Made by a program: the position numbers and the translations under genes. 64,000 bases of DNA, from assembly GCA_045593645.1 (NCBI GenBank), contig JAZNWZ010000130.1:186001-250000 (forward strand), in the 5' to 3' direction. The DNA comes from Fimenecus sp045593645. Lineage in GTDB: Bacteria; Bacillota; Clostridia; Oscillospirales; Acutalibacteraceae. The notes under the pieces are model-generated. The model saw only the letters and a program-made list of their open reading frames with translations. It did not search any database and had not been told where the DNA came from. This document shows, in pieces, positions 36,205 to 45,087 of the stretch (positions are counted from its first letter, which is position 1; each line of letters begins with the position of its first letter).

Positions 36205-38965
36205 TTATATTATGACATACAGAGAAGCATTTGTAAAAAGAGCTAATACACATCAGACACATTTTGAAGACCTCGTACTTCTCGGACCTGATGGTATCGC
36301 TGAAGTAAAAGATAAAATCGAAAAGTTTTTGGCTACGTCTGCAGGACAAGATGTGGGTATGAATACAACTACAAAGATTGACGGTGCTCCCGCAGTAATT
36401 TGTTATAGCAAGTTCCCTGGGTACCCAGACAATTCAATTTGTCTTAAGTCTTTTGTTGCAAACGCAAACAACGTAATCTCGACAGAAGATGAGATTATGT
36501 CAAAATACGGCGACAGACCTTCAATGGCAGAAAAGCTTGTTTATTGTTTGCAACTTGCAAAACTTATCCCAGAAGGAGAAGCTTGGCAGGGTGACTGCTT
36601 ATTCTCAACTGATGATAAAAAAGTTGAAGAAATTAGAGGTAAGGAATACATCACATTCCAACCTAACAAAATCGTATATGCTTTCTCTGAAGACAACCCT
36701 GGGTACGAAGACGTAAAGAATGCAGAGTTTGGTATTGCATTCCATACAGTTTATAAGGACGATGGTAATGGCGGCAAAACTCAATCATTCCGTCCTGAAA
36801 CAGATAAAGTACTTTGGCCAAACTGGGCATACATTATGTCACCTGCTTTGAATGTAAACAAAGATAAGTTTGACATTGACAGAATTAAAGCTCTTTATCA
36901 ATCATTTGTAAAAGGCGCTGACGAACTTTGCGCTGACCCAGCTTATAAGGATTTGATAAATAATGAAATCTTTATGGGCTATTGGAATACATTTGAAAAC
37001 GCTTCTCTTGCAGATAAAAAAGAAACACAACTTAACTGTGAAACTGTTATCAACGACCTCAAAGAATATATTGCTGAAAAGCAAACAAAAGAGTTCCAAA
37101 AGAAGTTTACAACAATGAAAACTGCTAAAGGAAAGATGGGTGCAATTGATAAGTGGGCAGGTGATGTTGCAGAAATCAAAGAGATTATCAATTACAGTAG
37201 AGAAACAATCGTACATCTTGTTGAAGTATTGAACGCTGCTGCTGAAATCAAAATGATGATGTGGGAAGGCTTCAAAACTTCTAACCACGATTATTCAACT
37301 TTCTATAAGTCAAGAAGCCGTGGTGTTATTGATGCAAATATGGAAGGCGTTGCAATGTCAGATGCTGAAGGCAATATCGTAAAGATTGTTGACCGTTCAG
37401 AGTTCTCTTCTGCAAACCGTGACCCAGATATTATGGCAGGTTGGGAACACCCAGGTGAAAATCTTACAGAAGATAAAAAGTGGCGTTTTCAATTTAAGGG
37501 AACTGACTGGGATGTGTTAAATGAAGCAAATGGCGTTGTTAGCCCAAACGATCTTGCAGGTAAAAAGTCAAAATATATTGAGCCTCTTAAAGCTCGTATT
37601 AAAAGTGGGAAGCCTGTAGTAGTATCAAAAATTAAACAGGGCGGAGAACGCTTTGAGGTTTTAATTGAACCTACAGAAGAATTGATGAATGCAGAAGGCG
37701 CTGACTTTGTTGAAAAACTTAATATAGAAATTCATAAACAAATGGCTGATGCAAAATATATTGAAAAGCCGAGAGACGATGTTATGACAACAAATCTTCA
37801 AGAAGCAACACAAGCGTATCTTTTTGAAAAGTATTGGTTAAATCCTTTACAAAAAGACGTTGATTATATCAATACTTTATTCTCAGAAGATTATAGACAA
37901 AGTATTGATTGGAATGTTTGTGGTGTAGAATTTGAAAAGTTTATTGAAGATATTAAAAAGCAAACATCTCCAAAGACTTATGCAAAAAGCGGTACTTGGT
38001 TGCAGTACTTTATTGCTATTGCAAAGGAAGGCTCAAAAAAGATTCAAGACTTGTATGCAGAAGGCCATAAATTACAAGGTGCACCTAAAGCATTTGCTCG
38101 TGGACTTCATTCAAGCATTGATAACGAAGTTGACACATTCTTCTCAAAGTCTCTTTTTGGAAAACCAAAAGACAGAATAAATAAAGCAGACATTTTGCTT
38201 GTATTTGGACCTAATCCAGACCAAACTGCAAAAAAGTATATTGATGAATGTCTTGGGTCTAAAACACCTGAGGATTACTCTGCTGTTTGCGATAGATACC
38301 TTTCAAGTGGTACAGTTCTTGGCCTTTCTTTGAAGAAAGGCGGAAAAGAGGTACACGCGGAGCTTCTTGCAGATACAAAGAACCTTATTGCAACAACAAC
38401 TTCTATAGATGATGTTGTATTTGGTGAAAATGCAGCAACACCTATTTGGTACTTTGGTGAAGATAATGAAAAGAACACATTCAAGTCTTTTAAGAAGTAT
38501 TGTAGAAAAGATCATATTGACAACAACTTTAAGTTTATCCCATACACTTATGAAGAGAAAGGCGAAACAAAACAGGGTGTGACTGCATCAATGTATATAC
38601 AGGTAAATGAAGCTTATCAGGACAGATTCTCAAAAGAGATTAAAGTTAATGTTAGATCAACAGGAGAAGGCGTTGCAGTTGAAGCTTCAAAAGGCGGTAC
38701 ACAACAAGCTCAACTTGGTAAGTGGGGTGAAATCTTAAAGGAAGAAGTTGGCGAGTCATCGTATTCTTACACAAAAGATATGAAAGACTATGAAAAAATT
38801 GAAACAAGAATCAATGCACTTCTTGAATCTTTTAAGAGAATATATGACTCTCCTAAGTCTGACTTAATAATTGGTAAATGTGTTGCATCAACAGGTTACC
38901 CTTTAGCAAATGTTGAGTCAGGAAAGGTTGAACTTATAAGTGCACCTATTATTAAAATATCGTAA
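36197..38965 (+). CDS. Ligase-fold nucleotidyltransferase, 922 aa
   Basis: NTTTKIDGAPAVICY (about 57-71) carries KxDG, the lysine-adenylation motif I of DNA/RNA ligases. EAWQGDCLFS (about 131) fits motif III. EGVAMSDAEG and IVKIVDRSEFS (about 395-425) fit motifs IV and V. The C-terminal half has no recognised domain. Marine and jumbo phages encode similar long proteins of unknown substrate (the DUF6267-like group, from memory). Start 36197 overlaps the previous gene; 36212 is an alternative after ACTAATTATATT. Confidence 0.65.
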   Translation: MTNYIMTYREAFVKRANTHQTHFEDLVLLGPDGIAEVKDKIEKFLATSAGQDVGMNTTTKIDGAPAVICYSKFPGYPDNSICLKSFVANANNVISTEDEIMSKYGDRPSMAEKLVYCLQLAKLIPEGEAWQGDCLFSTDDKKVEEIRGKEYITFQPNKIVYAFSEDNPGYEDVKNAEFGIAFHTVYKDDGNGGKTQSFRPETDKVLWPNWAYIMSPALNVNKDKFDIDRIKALYQSFVKGADELCADPAYKDLINNEIFMGYWNTFENASLADKKETQLNCETVINDLKEYIAEKQTKEFQKKFTTMKTAKGKMGAIDKWAGDVAEIKEIINYSRETIVHLVEVLNAAAEIKMMMWEGFKTSNHDYSTFYKSRSRGVIDANMEGVAMSDAEGNIVKIVDRSEFSSANRDPDIMAGWEHPGENLTEDKKWRFQFKGTDWDVLNEANGVVSPNDLAGKKSKYIEPLKARIKSGKPVVVSKIKQGGERFEVLIEPTEELMNAEGADFVEKLNIEIHKQMADAKYIEKPRDDVMTTNLQEATQAYLFEKYWLNPLQKDVDYINTLFSEDYRQSIDWNVCGVEFEKFIEDIKKQTSPKTYAKSGTWLQYFIAIAKEGSKKIQDLYAEGHKLQGAPKAFARGLHSSIDNEVDTFFSKSLFGKPKDRINKADILLVFGPNPDQTAKKYIDECLGSKTPEDYSAVCDRYLSSGTVLGLSLKKGGKEVHAELLADTKNLIATTTSIDDVVFGENAATPIWYFGEDNEKNTFKSFKKYCRKDHIDNNFKFIPYTYEEKGETKQGVTASMYIQVNEAYQDRFSKEIKVNVRSTGEGVAVEASKGGTQQAQLGKWGEILKEEVGESSYSYTKDMKDYEKIETRINALLESFKRIYDSPKSDLIIGKCVASTGYPLANVESGKVELISAPIIKIS

Positions 38966-38979
38966 GGGACTAAATAAAT

Positions 38980-40017
38980 ATGGAACAGAATACAGAACAA
39001 TTTATGGAGGCTCTTGAAGTCTCAAAAAAGATAGAAGAGGCAGGTGGTGTTGCACAGGCTTTTAAGACAATCGGAAGGGGTATTGCAAATGCTTTCGGTA
39101 CTGCAGCAGGCAATGCAAAAAGAAATGCAGCTGCCGCGCAAGATGCTCAGCAAACTGCTCAAACAAATGCCCAGACTGCTCAAACAAAAGCTCAAACAAA
39201 TGCAATGGACGACATCACACTTGCAAAGACAATTAACGATGCAGTGACAAAAGCTGTAGGTATTTGTGATAAAGGCCTTGAAGCTTTGAACAAACAGCAG
39301 CCACAGCAAGGTGAACAAAAACCTCAGCAAGGCCAACCACAAAACAATCAAGCACCTGAAAATAGCGAAAAGGGTGGTGCTCGTCAATTGAATGACCAAG
39401 AAGAACAGGAAAGAATGGGTGAGTCTCTCAACTTCGTATCTGCTCTTCAGGAAGCTGCAAATAACAATACAAAAACATTTTATAATAAAGCAAAGAAACT
39501 CTTGGCAAATGTTCAGCAACTTGTTCGTCCTTTCTTGACAGGTCAGAAAAAGTTTACTGCTCAAGATATTGATGCTGTATCACAGGCAATCAATGACCAG
39601 AGTGTTCAGCAAGTTTTGGGTAAAAATGATAAGAAGTCTTTAAAGATTATTCAGAACTTGAATGCTGCTTTGAATACAAAGAAAGAAACTTTAGGACAAG
39701 AAGCTCAACCTGAACAGCAACCTCAGCAAGGCACAGAACAAGCTGCAAACCCTACTGAACAGAATCCTGCACAAAATGGTCAGCCTACTGAACAGCAACA
39801 GCCTGCGCAAGGTGATGCAAATGCTAAAGGTGACCAAGGTGAAAAACCTACGGGAACTGATGGCGCAGTTCAAAAAGTAGAGCAGCGTATTGATAATGCA
39901 GCTCTTGACCAAGCAATTCAAGGCTTGAACCAATTCTCAAAATACAAACCTATTAAGGCAGTAATTGATGAATGGGCAAAGTTCAAGCAAGCAATGGAAC
40001 AAACTAAACAAGCATAA
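38980..40017 (+). CDS. Gln/Ala-rich protein, 345 aa, probable virion or scaffold protein
   Basis: A short helical head (EALEVSKKIEEAGGVAQAFKTIGRGI) is followed by long Ala/Gln/Asn/Thr-rich low-complexity stretches (about 38-70, 98-125, 225-285) separated by helical segments. Composition resembles phage head or tail assembly proteins, but there is no family match by eye. CTAAATAA and AAGGGA precede the ATG. It ends at a bidirectional terminator. Confidence 0.6.
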   Translation: MEQNTEQFMEALEVSKKIEEAGGVAQAFKTIGRGIANAFGTAAGNAKRNAAAAQDAQQTAQTNAQTAQTKAQTNAMDDITLAKTINDAVTKAVGICDKGLEALNKQQPQQGEQKPQQGQPQNNQAPENSEKGGARQLNDQEEQERMGESLNFVSALQEAANNNTKTFYNKAKKLLANVQQLVRPFLTGQKKFTAQDIDAVSQAINDQSVQQVLGKNDKKSLKIIQNLNAALNTKKETLGQEAQPEQQPQQGTEQAANPTEQNPAQNGQPTEQQQPAQGDANAKGDQGEKPTGTDGAVQKVEQRIDNAALDQAIQGLNQFSKYKPIKAVIDEWAKFKQAMEQTKQA

Positions 40018-40021
40018 AAAT

Positions 40022-40046
40022 AGCGGGCTTAACGCCCGCCTTTTTT
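40022..40046. terminator. Bidirectional terminator between convergent genes
   Basis: GCGGGC-TTAA-CGCCCGC hairpin with T-runs on both strands, between the 345-aa gene and the ligase gene. Confidence 0.8.
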
Positions 40047-41268
40047 ATTTACCAACAATTTCACAAAGTTCAGTAAAAGGAGTTGATGCTTTCCACCAAC
40101 CGTTCTTTCCGTGCAAAAGATCATCTTTTACCTGCTCAGGTGTTTTCTTCAACAATCTTCTGATAAAGACTTTTTCCCAACCACTGTATTTGCTGTTGAG
40201 TGCAAGGTGAAGTGCTTCCTTGTCACGGTAAACATAATTCAAATTGTCAGCAATTGCTTTCCATTCTGCAAGTTTGTTGTCAAGTTCTTTAAGCTTTGCA
40301 CGGAATACTTCGATACGAGGCAACAAATCTGGGTTTACTGCAACCAAGTCATCAATTTCACCTGCAGCAAAATATCTGAACAAGCGGTTGTCACCGTAAT
40401 CGTTTGAATTGGATTCAAACTTAATACGACGATAATCTTCTGTCTTAATCTTTACGCGGTTGAAGTTTTTATCAACAACTACGACACCTTCTCCGTTGTC
40501 TTTTGCAGTCCAAGTTTTAAGGCTGTCGAGCATTTCCTTTTCATTTTTCCAGTCATACAACTGAGGTCTTTCAAAAGGAATATTAAGTTCATCAACATTG
40601 TAGATGTCGTGTTCGTCACCGTTCTGGTCACGGTACATAATAAACCATAATTTTGCATCGTTCACAAGATCAGTGTGAATACGATTCCAAGGAGATTCAA
40701 GTTCGAAGCAGAGTGTACAGTTTGAAGGAAGTGCCTTAACCCATTCAGAGTCAACAGTCAAATGTCCATCTTTTGCAAAGTACAAGTCTTCACCTGAACC
40801 AAGTTTCCAAGCTCGTGCAAGGACTTCTCCCATATCTTTTAATACTGGGAGCCCTGGGATAATATCAACTGGAGCACCTGGGCTAATTTTTGAAACACAA
40901 CGTCCGTTTGACTTAAAGTAAACTTCGTTGTTATATTTGAACATTTCAAAAATCCAACCGTCTCTTTTGTGTGTTACTTTTGCTGAGTCCCAATCAATAT
41001 CAGCAGCATATTTTTCGCCAAAGTTCCAAAACTTTACAAAAGGAGCACAAATGATTTCACCTGTGTCTTTATTTACAACAGAACCACGGCACTGCATAAT
41101 TACTTTAAGTAAGTTTTTATTTGAAGGGATGTCAAAAAGACAATACATTGGGACAACCCATTTTGCATTGAAATCAACAGGAGCAATAGTTTTCATATAA
41201 GGTTTGAGCTTGTCCTGCCAATCTTTGTTATTTTTGATGTAATCTTCAAGTTCTTTGTAGTTGTTCAT
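40045..41268 (-). CDS. ATP-dependent RNA ligase (T4 Rnl-like)
   Basis: 407 aa. CRGSVVNKDTGEIICAPF and VKFWNFGE are the pre-motif region typical of RNA ligases. THKRDGWIFEMF is motif I (K-x-D-G). TLCFELESPWNRI is motif IIIa, EGVVVVDKNF motif IV and RVKIKTEDYRRIKF motif V. Such enzymes seal 5'-phosphate/3'-OH breaks in RNA; in T4 the substrate is cleaved tRNA. With a large tRNA array containing permuted and interrupted genes, tRNA repair or joining is an attractive role (inference). Its ATG overlaps the stop of the 45-aa gene by four bases. Confidence 0.85.
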   Translation of the reverse strand: MNNYKELEDYIKNNKDWQDKLKPYMKTIAPVDFNAKWVVPMYCLFDIPSNKNLLKVIMQCRGSVVNKDTGEIICAPFVKFWNFGEKYAADIDWDSAKVTHKRDGWIFEMFKYNNEVYFKSNGRCVSKISPGAPVDIIPGLPVLKDMGEVLARAWKLGSGEDLYFAKDGHLTVDSEWVKALPSNCTLCFELESPWNRIHTDLVNDAKLWFIMYRDQNGDEHDIYNVDELNIPFERPQLYDWKNEKEMLDSLKTWTAKDNGEGVVVVDKNFNRVKIKTEDYRRIKFESNSNDYGDNRLFRYFAAGEIDDLVAVNPDLLPRIEVFRAKLKELDNKLAEWKAIADNLNYVYRDKEALHLALNSKYSGWEKVFIRRLLKKTPEQVKDDLLHGKNGWWKASTPFTELCEIVGK

Positions 41269-41269
41269 T

Positions 41270-41408
41270 GTTTAACATCTCCGTAATCAAAATCGTAGTT
41301 AGCAGCGAGCTCTTCTTGTCTTCGCTGCCATTCATACGCGTCGTTTTCTAACTGTTCCTGAAGAAGCAACTGATTAAGTTGCTCCTCAGTCATTTCCCAT
41401 TCGTTCAT
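41270..41408 (-). CDS. Hypothetical micro-protein, about 46 aa, acidic
   Basis: MNEWEMTEEQLNQLLLQEQL begins five bases after TTAATATA and the stop TGA overlaps the ATG of the RNA ligase gene (ATGA). It is a Glu/Gln-rich helix. The promoter spacing and coupling support a real gene, cotranscribed with the ligase. Confidence 0.6.
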
Positions 41409-41412
41409 ATTG

Positions 41413-42312
41413 TTATATTAACTTCTCGACTTCATTTATATCAAAGCCTTTAAGTATTTTTTCAACGTCCTTTACCTGATAAACAGTAAATGGACTTTTG
41501 CATCCTTTGATAAATTCTTTAAGATATTCATCACGATTTGCAATAAAGGTTTTGAGCGCTGCAGGGGTTACAAGCTTTTCAAGGTCGCCTGTAAACTTGA
41601 AGTAACGATATTCCCAAGCTTGATGTAAAAACTCGATATAATGATGATACTTCTTAAAGTTCCAGTTATCAATCGCCATAAGTAAACGATATATATTCCA
41701 ATTGAAAACAAGGAAGTTTCTTTTCTCGTTTACTACATCTGTCATCTGCTGTATAAAATCCTTCATCGCAACTTCTTCATCTTTGTCTTCAGGTTGTACG
41801 CCTACAGTTGATGCAAGAGCAATTTCAGCAAACTTTTTTGTGACAGGAGCAATTGTACGAGGCCTTACACGTTCTTCGCCATCACAACGGTCATAAAGGT
41901 CATCGAACGTTCTGCAGTGAAGTCCCATAGGCCTATCAAGATTTTCGATAATTGGAACGACATCTTTTTCAGTAAGTTCAATTACTTTCTTAAGTGATCT
42001 TTCATCTTTATTTGAGAAATAAAGTAAGTCTTGATAAACTACATCTTTACTGCGAAAATCAATAATTGGATTTTTTGCAACATCTTTATTTATTACAGCA
42101 TAAAATATTGCAGTCCATTTCTTTTCCCAAAAACTTTGTGCTGCCCAGAATGGCGACATCAGCTGATTTCTGTCAAGGTAAATTTTGACAACATACAAGT
42201 CGCCAGTCTTTGGCGCCTCAACAAACTTTATGTAATAATTGTGGCGTGCATTAAGTTTCCACCCAGGGAAAATACTGTCCCTTAAAACGTTTGTTCCTTT
42301 CTTTGCTCCCAT
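41413..42312 (-). CDS. Hypothetical protein, 299 aa
   Basis: A folded, aromatic-rich protein (MSPFWAAQSFWEKKWTAIFYA; WNFKKYHHYIEFLHQAWEYRYF) with a basic N-terminus. No catalytic motif is recognised. AAAAGGAG precedes the ATG, which overlaps the stop of the 72-aa gene (TAATG). Confidence 0.6.
   Translation of the reverse strand: MGAKKGTNVLRDSIFPGWKLNARHNYYIKFVEAPKTGDLYVVKIYLDRNQLMSPFWAAQSFWEKKWTAIFYAVINKDVAKNPIIDFRSKDVVYQDLLYFSNKDERSLKKVIELTEKDVVPIIENLDRPMGLHCRTFDDLYDRCDGEERVRPRTIAPVTKKFAEIALASTVGVQPEDKDEEVAMKDFIQQMTDVVNEKRNFLVFNWNIYRLLMAIDNWNFKKYHHYIEFLHQAWEYRYFKFTGDLEKLVTPAALKTFIANRDEYLKEFIKGCKSPFTVYQVKDVEKILKGFDINEVEKLI
41414..41422 (-). promoter_or_regulatory. Class 2 promoter motif
   Basis: GTTAATATA, five bases, then the ATG of the micro-protein ahead of the RNA ligase. 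Confidence 0.6.
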
Positions 42313-42530
42313 TAAGATGCTCCTTTTATTGCATTAAAAATTTCTGTTGCGTATTCGTGGAGTCCTGCTCTTGCTACGCCGTTTTCATCTTTATAGTTGT
42401 GGGCGTAATTTAGCATTTCTCTTTCGAGCCACAAAATCATTTGCTCGTCCATTGTTGAATGTGGACAATATGTTTTAATATGAGCCTCAGTAGGAGGCTC
42501 AGTTTTTACAAACTTAAAATTCGATTTCAT
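42312..42530 (-). CDS. Hypothetical protein, 72 aa
   Basis: Small helical protein (DEQMILWLEREMLNYAHNYK). It overlaps the 110-aa gene by 17 bases and the 299-aa gene by one. Function unknown. Confidence 0.55.
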   Translation of the reverse strand: MKSNFKFVKTEPPTEAHIKTYCPHSTMDEQMILWLEREMLNYAHNYKDENGVARAGLHEYATEIFNAIKGAS

Positions 42531-42846
42531 AAGCTTTGCGAAGTCTGTTCTTAAGTCTCTTAAACGCTTTGTTTAAGGCTTCCTCAGGAGTTGCTGCTCT
42601 CCAAACATTGATGTGGTCGAAAGAGATACCACCGAAAGCATTGAAGTCTCCAACAATCTGAAACTTGAACCCGTAAGTTCCGTCGTACTGCTTCTCTGTT
42701 GAAGTACCACGAATATTGACATTCTTACCTGACTTGTGTTTGCGGTTATCTTCAGTCCACAAGATTTTGTTATTCAATCCTTTAGGTGCAGCAATCACTG
42801 TCAGTCCGAAGCTTTCTGCAAGGGTTTTCATTTCAGGTGTATTCAT
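42514..42846 (-). CDS. Hypothetical protein, 110 aa
   Basis: Beta-rich centre (TYGFKFQIVGDFNAFGGISF) and a basic helical C-terminus (ALNKAFKRLKNRLRKAYEIEF). A strong AAGGAGG and a class 1 promoter lie upstream. First gene of a run that leads to the RNA ligase. Confidence 0.65.
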   Translation of the reverse strand: MNTPEMKTLAESFGLTVIAAPKGLNNKILWTEDNRKHKSGKNVNIRGTSTEKQYDGTYGFKFQIVGDFNAFGGISFDHINVWRAATPEEALNKAFKRLKNRLRKAYEIEF

Positions 42847-42865
42847 AATTTCCTCCTTATCGGTA

Positions 42866-42904
42866 ATTACAATTATAATATAAAGAAAAAAGTCGGAAAG
42901 TTTA
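42866..42904 (-). promoter_or_regulatory. Class 1 promoter overlapping a terminator
   Basis: Minus strand TTTATATTATAATTGTAA with AAACTTTCC upstream. The upstream box is part of the terminator hairpin of the preceding gene. Confidence 0.75.
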
Positions 42905-42915
42905 ATTTCCGACTT
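42885..42915 (-). terminator. Rho-independent terminator overlapping a promoter
   Basis: Minus strand AAGTCGGAAA...TTTCCGACTT then TTTTTTC, ending the 638-aa gene. Confidence 0.8.
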
Positions 42916-42943
42916 CTTTTTCTTCTATAATTTTCTTAACAAC

Positions 42944-44860
42944 TTATTCTGCTGTGGAGAAGAAGTTGATTAAGTCTGCTTTGTTTGGTACTGACAAGTC
43001 GATGTCGGCTTCAGTATCACCTTCAACAACAGGAATTCCTGCAACAGTAAGCAAGTCCTTAAGTACAATGTGGGAGTTCAATTTCTTTGGAACTGCTTCC
43101 TTGTAAAGGTCGTTTGTGTTCTTGTTAGGAACGCGGCCACCATTCAAAGATTCGTTTGTGAAGTAAAGCTTGTTGTCAATTACACAACCAATCTGATGTT
43201 CACCGTTGTCTTCGCAATCGATGATTGAGTCGAAAACGATGTTTGCTGGGTCAGCCATATAACCGTAGTTTGCACGGCGGTCGAAGCCGTAATCACCTTC
43301 GTAATCTTTGCAGCTTACGTGGCGACCACTTACTGGCTGTTCTTTTGCAACCCAAACCTTAAACTTTGATGTAGGCTTGTCACCCCAGTAGCGGTAGCAA
43401 GACAAAGTACCTTCAGGAGCGTCGCCGCTCAAGAAGAAACATTCTGATGCTTCAGGATTTGCACGAGTCATATCTCCTGAGAACATCAAGTCAGTACCGT
43501 CTTTGTGACAAGAATTCCAACCAAAGCTGCGACCATCAAATGACTGATAGTGCAAGTCGAAGTCCTGTGTACCCCATTCTCCGCGCCAGTAAATACCGAA
43601 AATAATATCAGCAGGTGTACCACCGTTTTCAGCAAACTTGACATAGGAACCTGCAGGTATATTTCCAACAAAGTTCTTTTCAGAAGTTGGACATACAAGC
43701 ATTAAGCCCTTTGGCAATTTGACTGTCATCTGTGAGCCGTCTTCTTTTGTGTACTTTTTGTGAAGTCCCTTTACAAGAGAGTCCATCAAAATACAGTACA
43801 AGCGGTCGAAGTAATCAGCATTGTAAGCTGGCTGATAATCTGCACGAATAAATGTCTTACCGTTGCGGATATGATAAAACTGATTTTCTGGGTGCTGCTT
43901 ACGATACAAGATTGCTTCCATCAACTGTATCTTACGATAGTTGTTGAGTTCTTCAACCTTCTCGAAAGCTTCAGACAAATCGTCTTCATTCTGTTCAACA
44001 AGGATTCTCTCCCAAAGACCGATCTTCAATGGCTTGTGGTTTTTAACTGCAAGACGACGAATACGGTTGATAGTTGCAGGAGCACCTGACTTCATAGCAA
44101 GGAATAATGGCTTGTAGCGCAAGAAAATCTTTGAAAGATTTTTCATCTGCTCTTCAGTCAAGTTGTTGAGCAAAGTCTGAACTTCAGGGATTGTGCTTCC
44201 GTACTTAAGAGCCTGAATTGTTTTCTCATTTTTGATAAGCAAAGTTGAACCTGTAATGTAATAAGCAATGATACGAAGCATTGCGAATTCATCTGTAGGC
44301 AACTTACCCAAAGCAACTGAAAGCAAAGCCTGAGCTTCACGGTTTGCAACTTCATCAAGTTTTACTGATGCTTCAAAATTGTAATCCTTGATAAACTCAA
44401 CAGTGTCTTTTACCATTGCGTTTGACATTGCAATTCCGCTCTTAAGCATACCATAAAGGTCAGCAAAGATTTCTTTTGGCTGAGCAGCGTTGATAAGTTT
44501 CAAGTCGCCAAAGTTCATAATAGCTGGGTCTTTGTTTGGAACAAAACCATTTCCTTCAACAACGTCTTCACCGAACAAAAGTGATACGCCATAAGTTGAC
44601 ATATAATGAATTGCCTGAGCAAGACAGAGCTCTGTTTCTGAACGCTTTGCAATATCAGACCAAGACTTGAAGAAAGTTGCGTTAGGGTTGTAAACCTGTT
44701 CTTTCAAGAACTTGATAACACTGTCAGAACAAGCATTTGGGTGTACCAAATAACCTGCCTTGATTGCAAGTTCGTTAACTTTCTTAAACATTTTAGGATC
44801 TGCTGCAACCCAAACTGACTTGTTGAGTGCTCCGATAAGAGTAGAAGAGAATGATTTCAT
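42944..44860 (-). CDS. Hypothetical protein, 638 aa, helical repeats + TerD-like C-terminal region
   Basis: The start at 44860 (MKSFSSTLIGALNKS) is set by TTGGAGG. The N-terminal two thirds (1-370) is alpha-helical in repeats (for example NRIRRLAVKNHKPLKIGLWE). The C-terminal part has DFDLHYQSFDG, GWNSCHKDG and LMFSGDMTRA, a pattern loosely like TerD-type calcium-binding domains. The identification is weak. Its 5' untranslated region holds two tandem clamp elements and a tRNA-like gene, which is unusual. Confidence 0.65.
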   Translation of the reverse strand: MKSFSSTLIGALNKSVWVAADPKMFKKVNELAIKAGYLVHPNACSDSVIKFLKEQVYNPNATFFKSWSDIAKRSETELCLAQAIHYMSTYGVSLLFGEDVVEGNGFVPNKDPAIMNFGDLKLINAAQPKEIFADLYGMLKSGIAMSNAMVKDTVEFIKDYNFEASVKLDEVANREAQALLSVALGKLPTDEFAMLRIIAYYITGSTLLIKNEKTIQALKYGSTIPEVQTLLNNLTEEQMKNLSKIFLRYKPLFLAMKSGAPATINRIRRLAVKNHKPLKIGLWERILVEQNEDDLSEAFEKVEELNNYRKIQLMEAILYRKQHPENQFYHIRNGKTFIRADYQPAYNADYFDRLYCILMDSLVKGLHKKYTKEDGSQMTVKLPKGLMLVCPTSEKNFVGNIPAGSYVKFAENGGTPADIIFGIYWRGEWGTQDFDLHYQSFDGRSFGWNSCHKDGTDLMFSGDMTRANPEASECFFLSGDAPEGTLSCYRYWGDKPTSKFKVWVAKEQPVSGRHVSCKDYEGDYGFDRRANYGYMADPANIVFDSIIDCEDNGEHQIGCVIDNKLYFTNESLNGGRVPNKNTNDLYKEAVPKKLNSHIVLKDLLTVAGIPVVEGDTEADIDLSVPNKADLINFFSTAE

Positions 44861-44878
44861 TTTGAACCTCCAATATAT

Positions 44879-44991
44879 CTTCTCGAGTGGTAATGGCACG
44901 GGCTACAGGATTCGAACCTGTACTTCCTCAACGAGGCGCTCTTCCGGTAAGCTAAGTCCGTAGTTCTGTAATAGGAACCACTTATGAAAAA
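44879..44991 (-). ncRNA. Clamp element around a tRNA-like gene
   Basis: TTTTTC-ATA-AGTGGT, TCCTATTACAG, the tRNA-like gene, ATT-ACCACT-C-GAGAAG. Inner helix AGTGGT/ACCACT, outer TTTTTC/GAGAAG. It lies directly before the ribosome site of the 638-aa gene. Confidence 0.6.
44897..44961 (-). tRNA. tRNA-like with miniature anticodon arm (CCTC-GTT-GAGG)
   Basis: Acceptor ACGGACT/AGCCCGT (one mismatch), D-arm GCTT/GAGC and T-arm ACAGG-TTCGAAT-CCTGT are normal. The anticodon arm is cut to CCTC-GTT-GAGG, about six bases short. It cannot decode in the usual way unless GTT is presented on a two-bp stem. Confidence 0.5.
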
Positions 44992-44993
44992 AC

Positions 44994-45063
44994 GGCGGGA
45001 TGTATAAATGGACGTGTGCCTTACGACACACAAGTAGCTGAAGTAATAGGAACATCCGTTGCC
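44994..45063 (-). ncRNA. Clamp element without a tRNA, tandem to the previous one
   Basis: GGC-AAC-GGATGT, TCCTAT, hairpin GTGTGTC...GGCACAC, ACATCC-C-GCC. Confidence 0.65.
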
Positions 45064-45087
45064 AATTGTATGTTAATTTAGTAAGCT

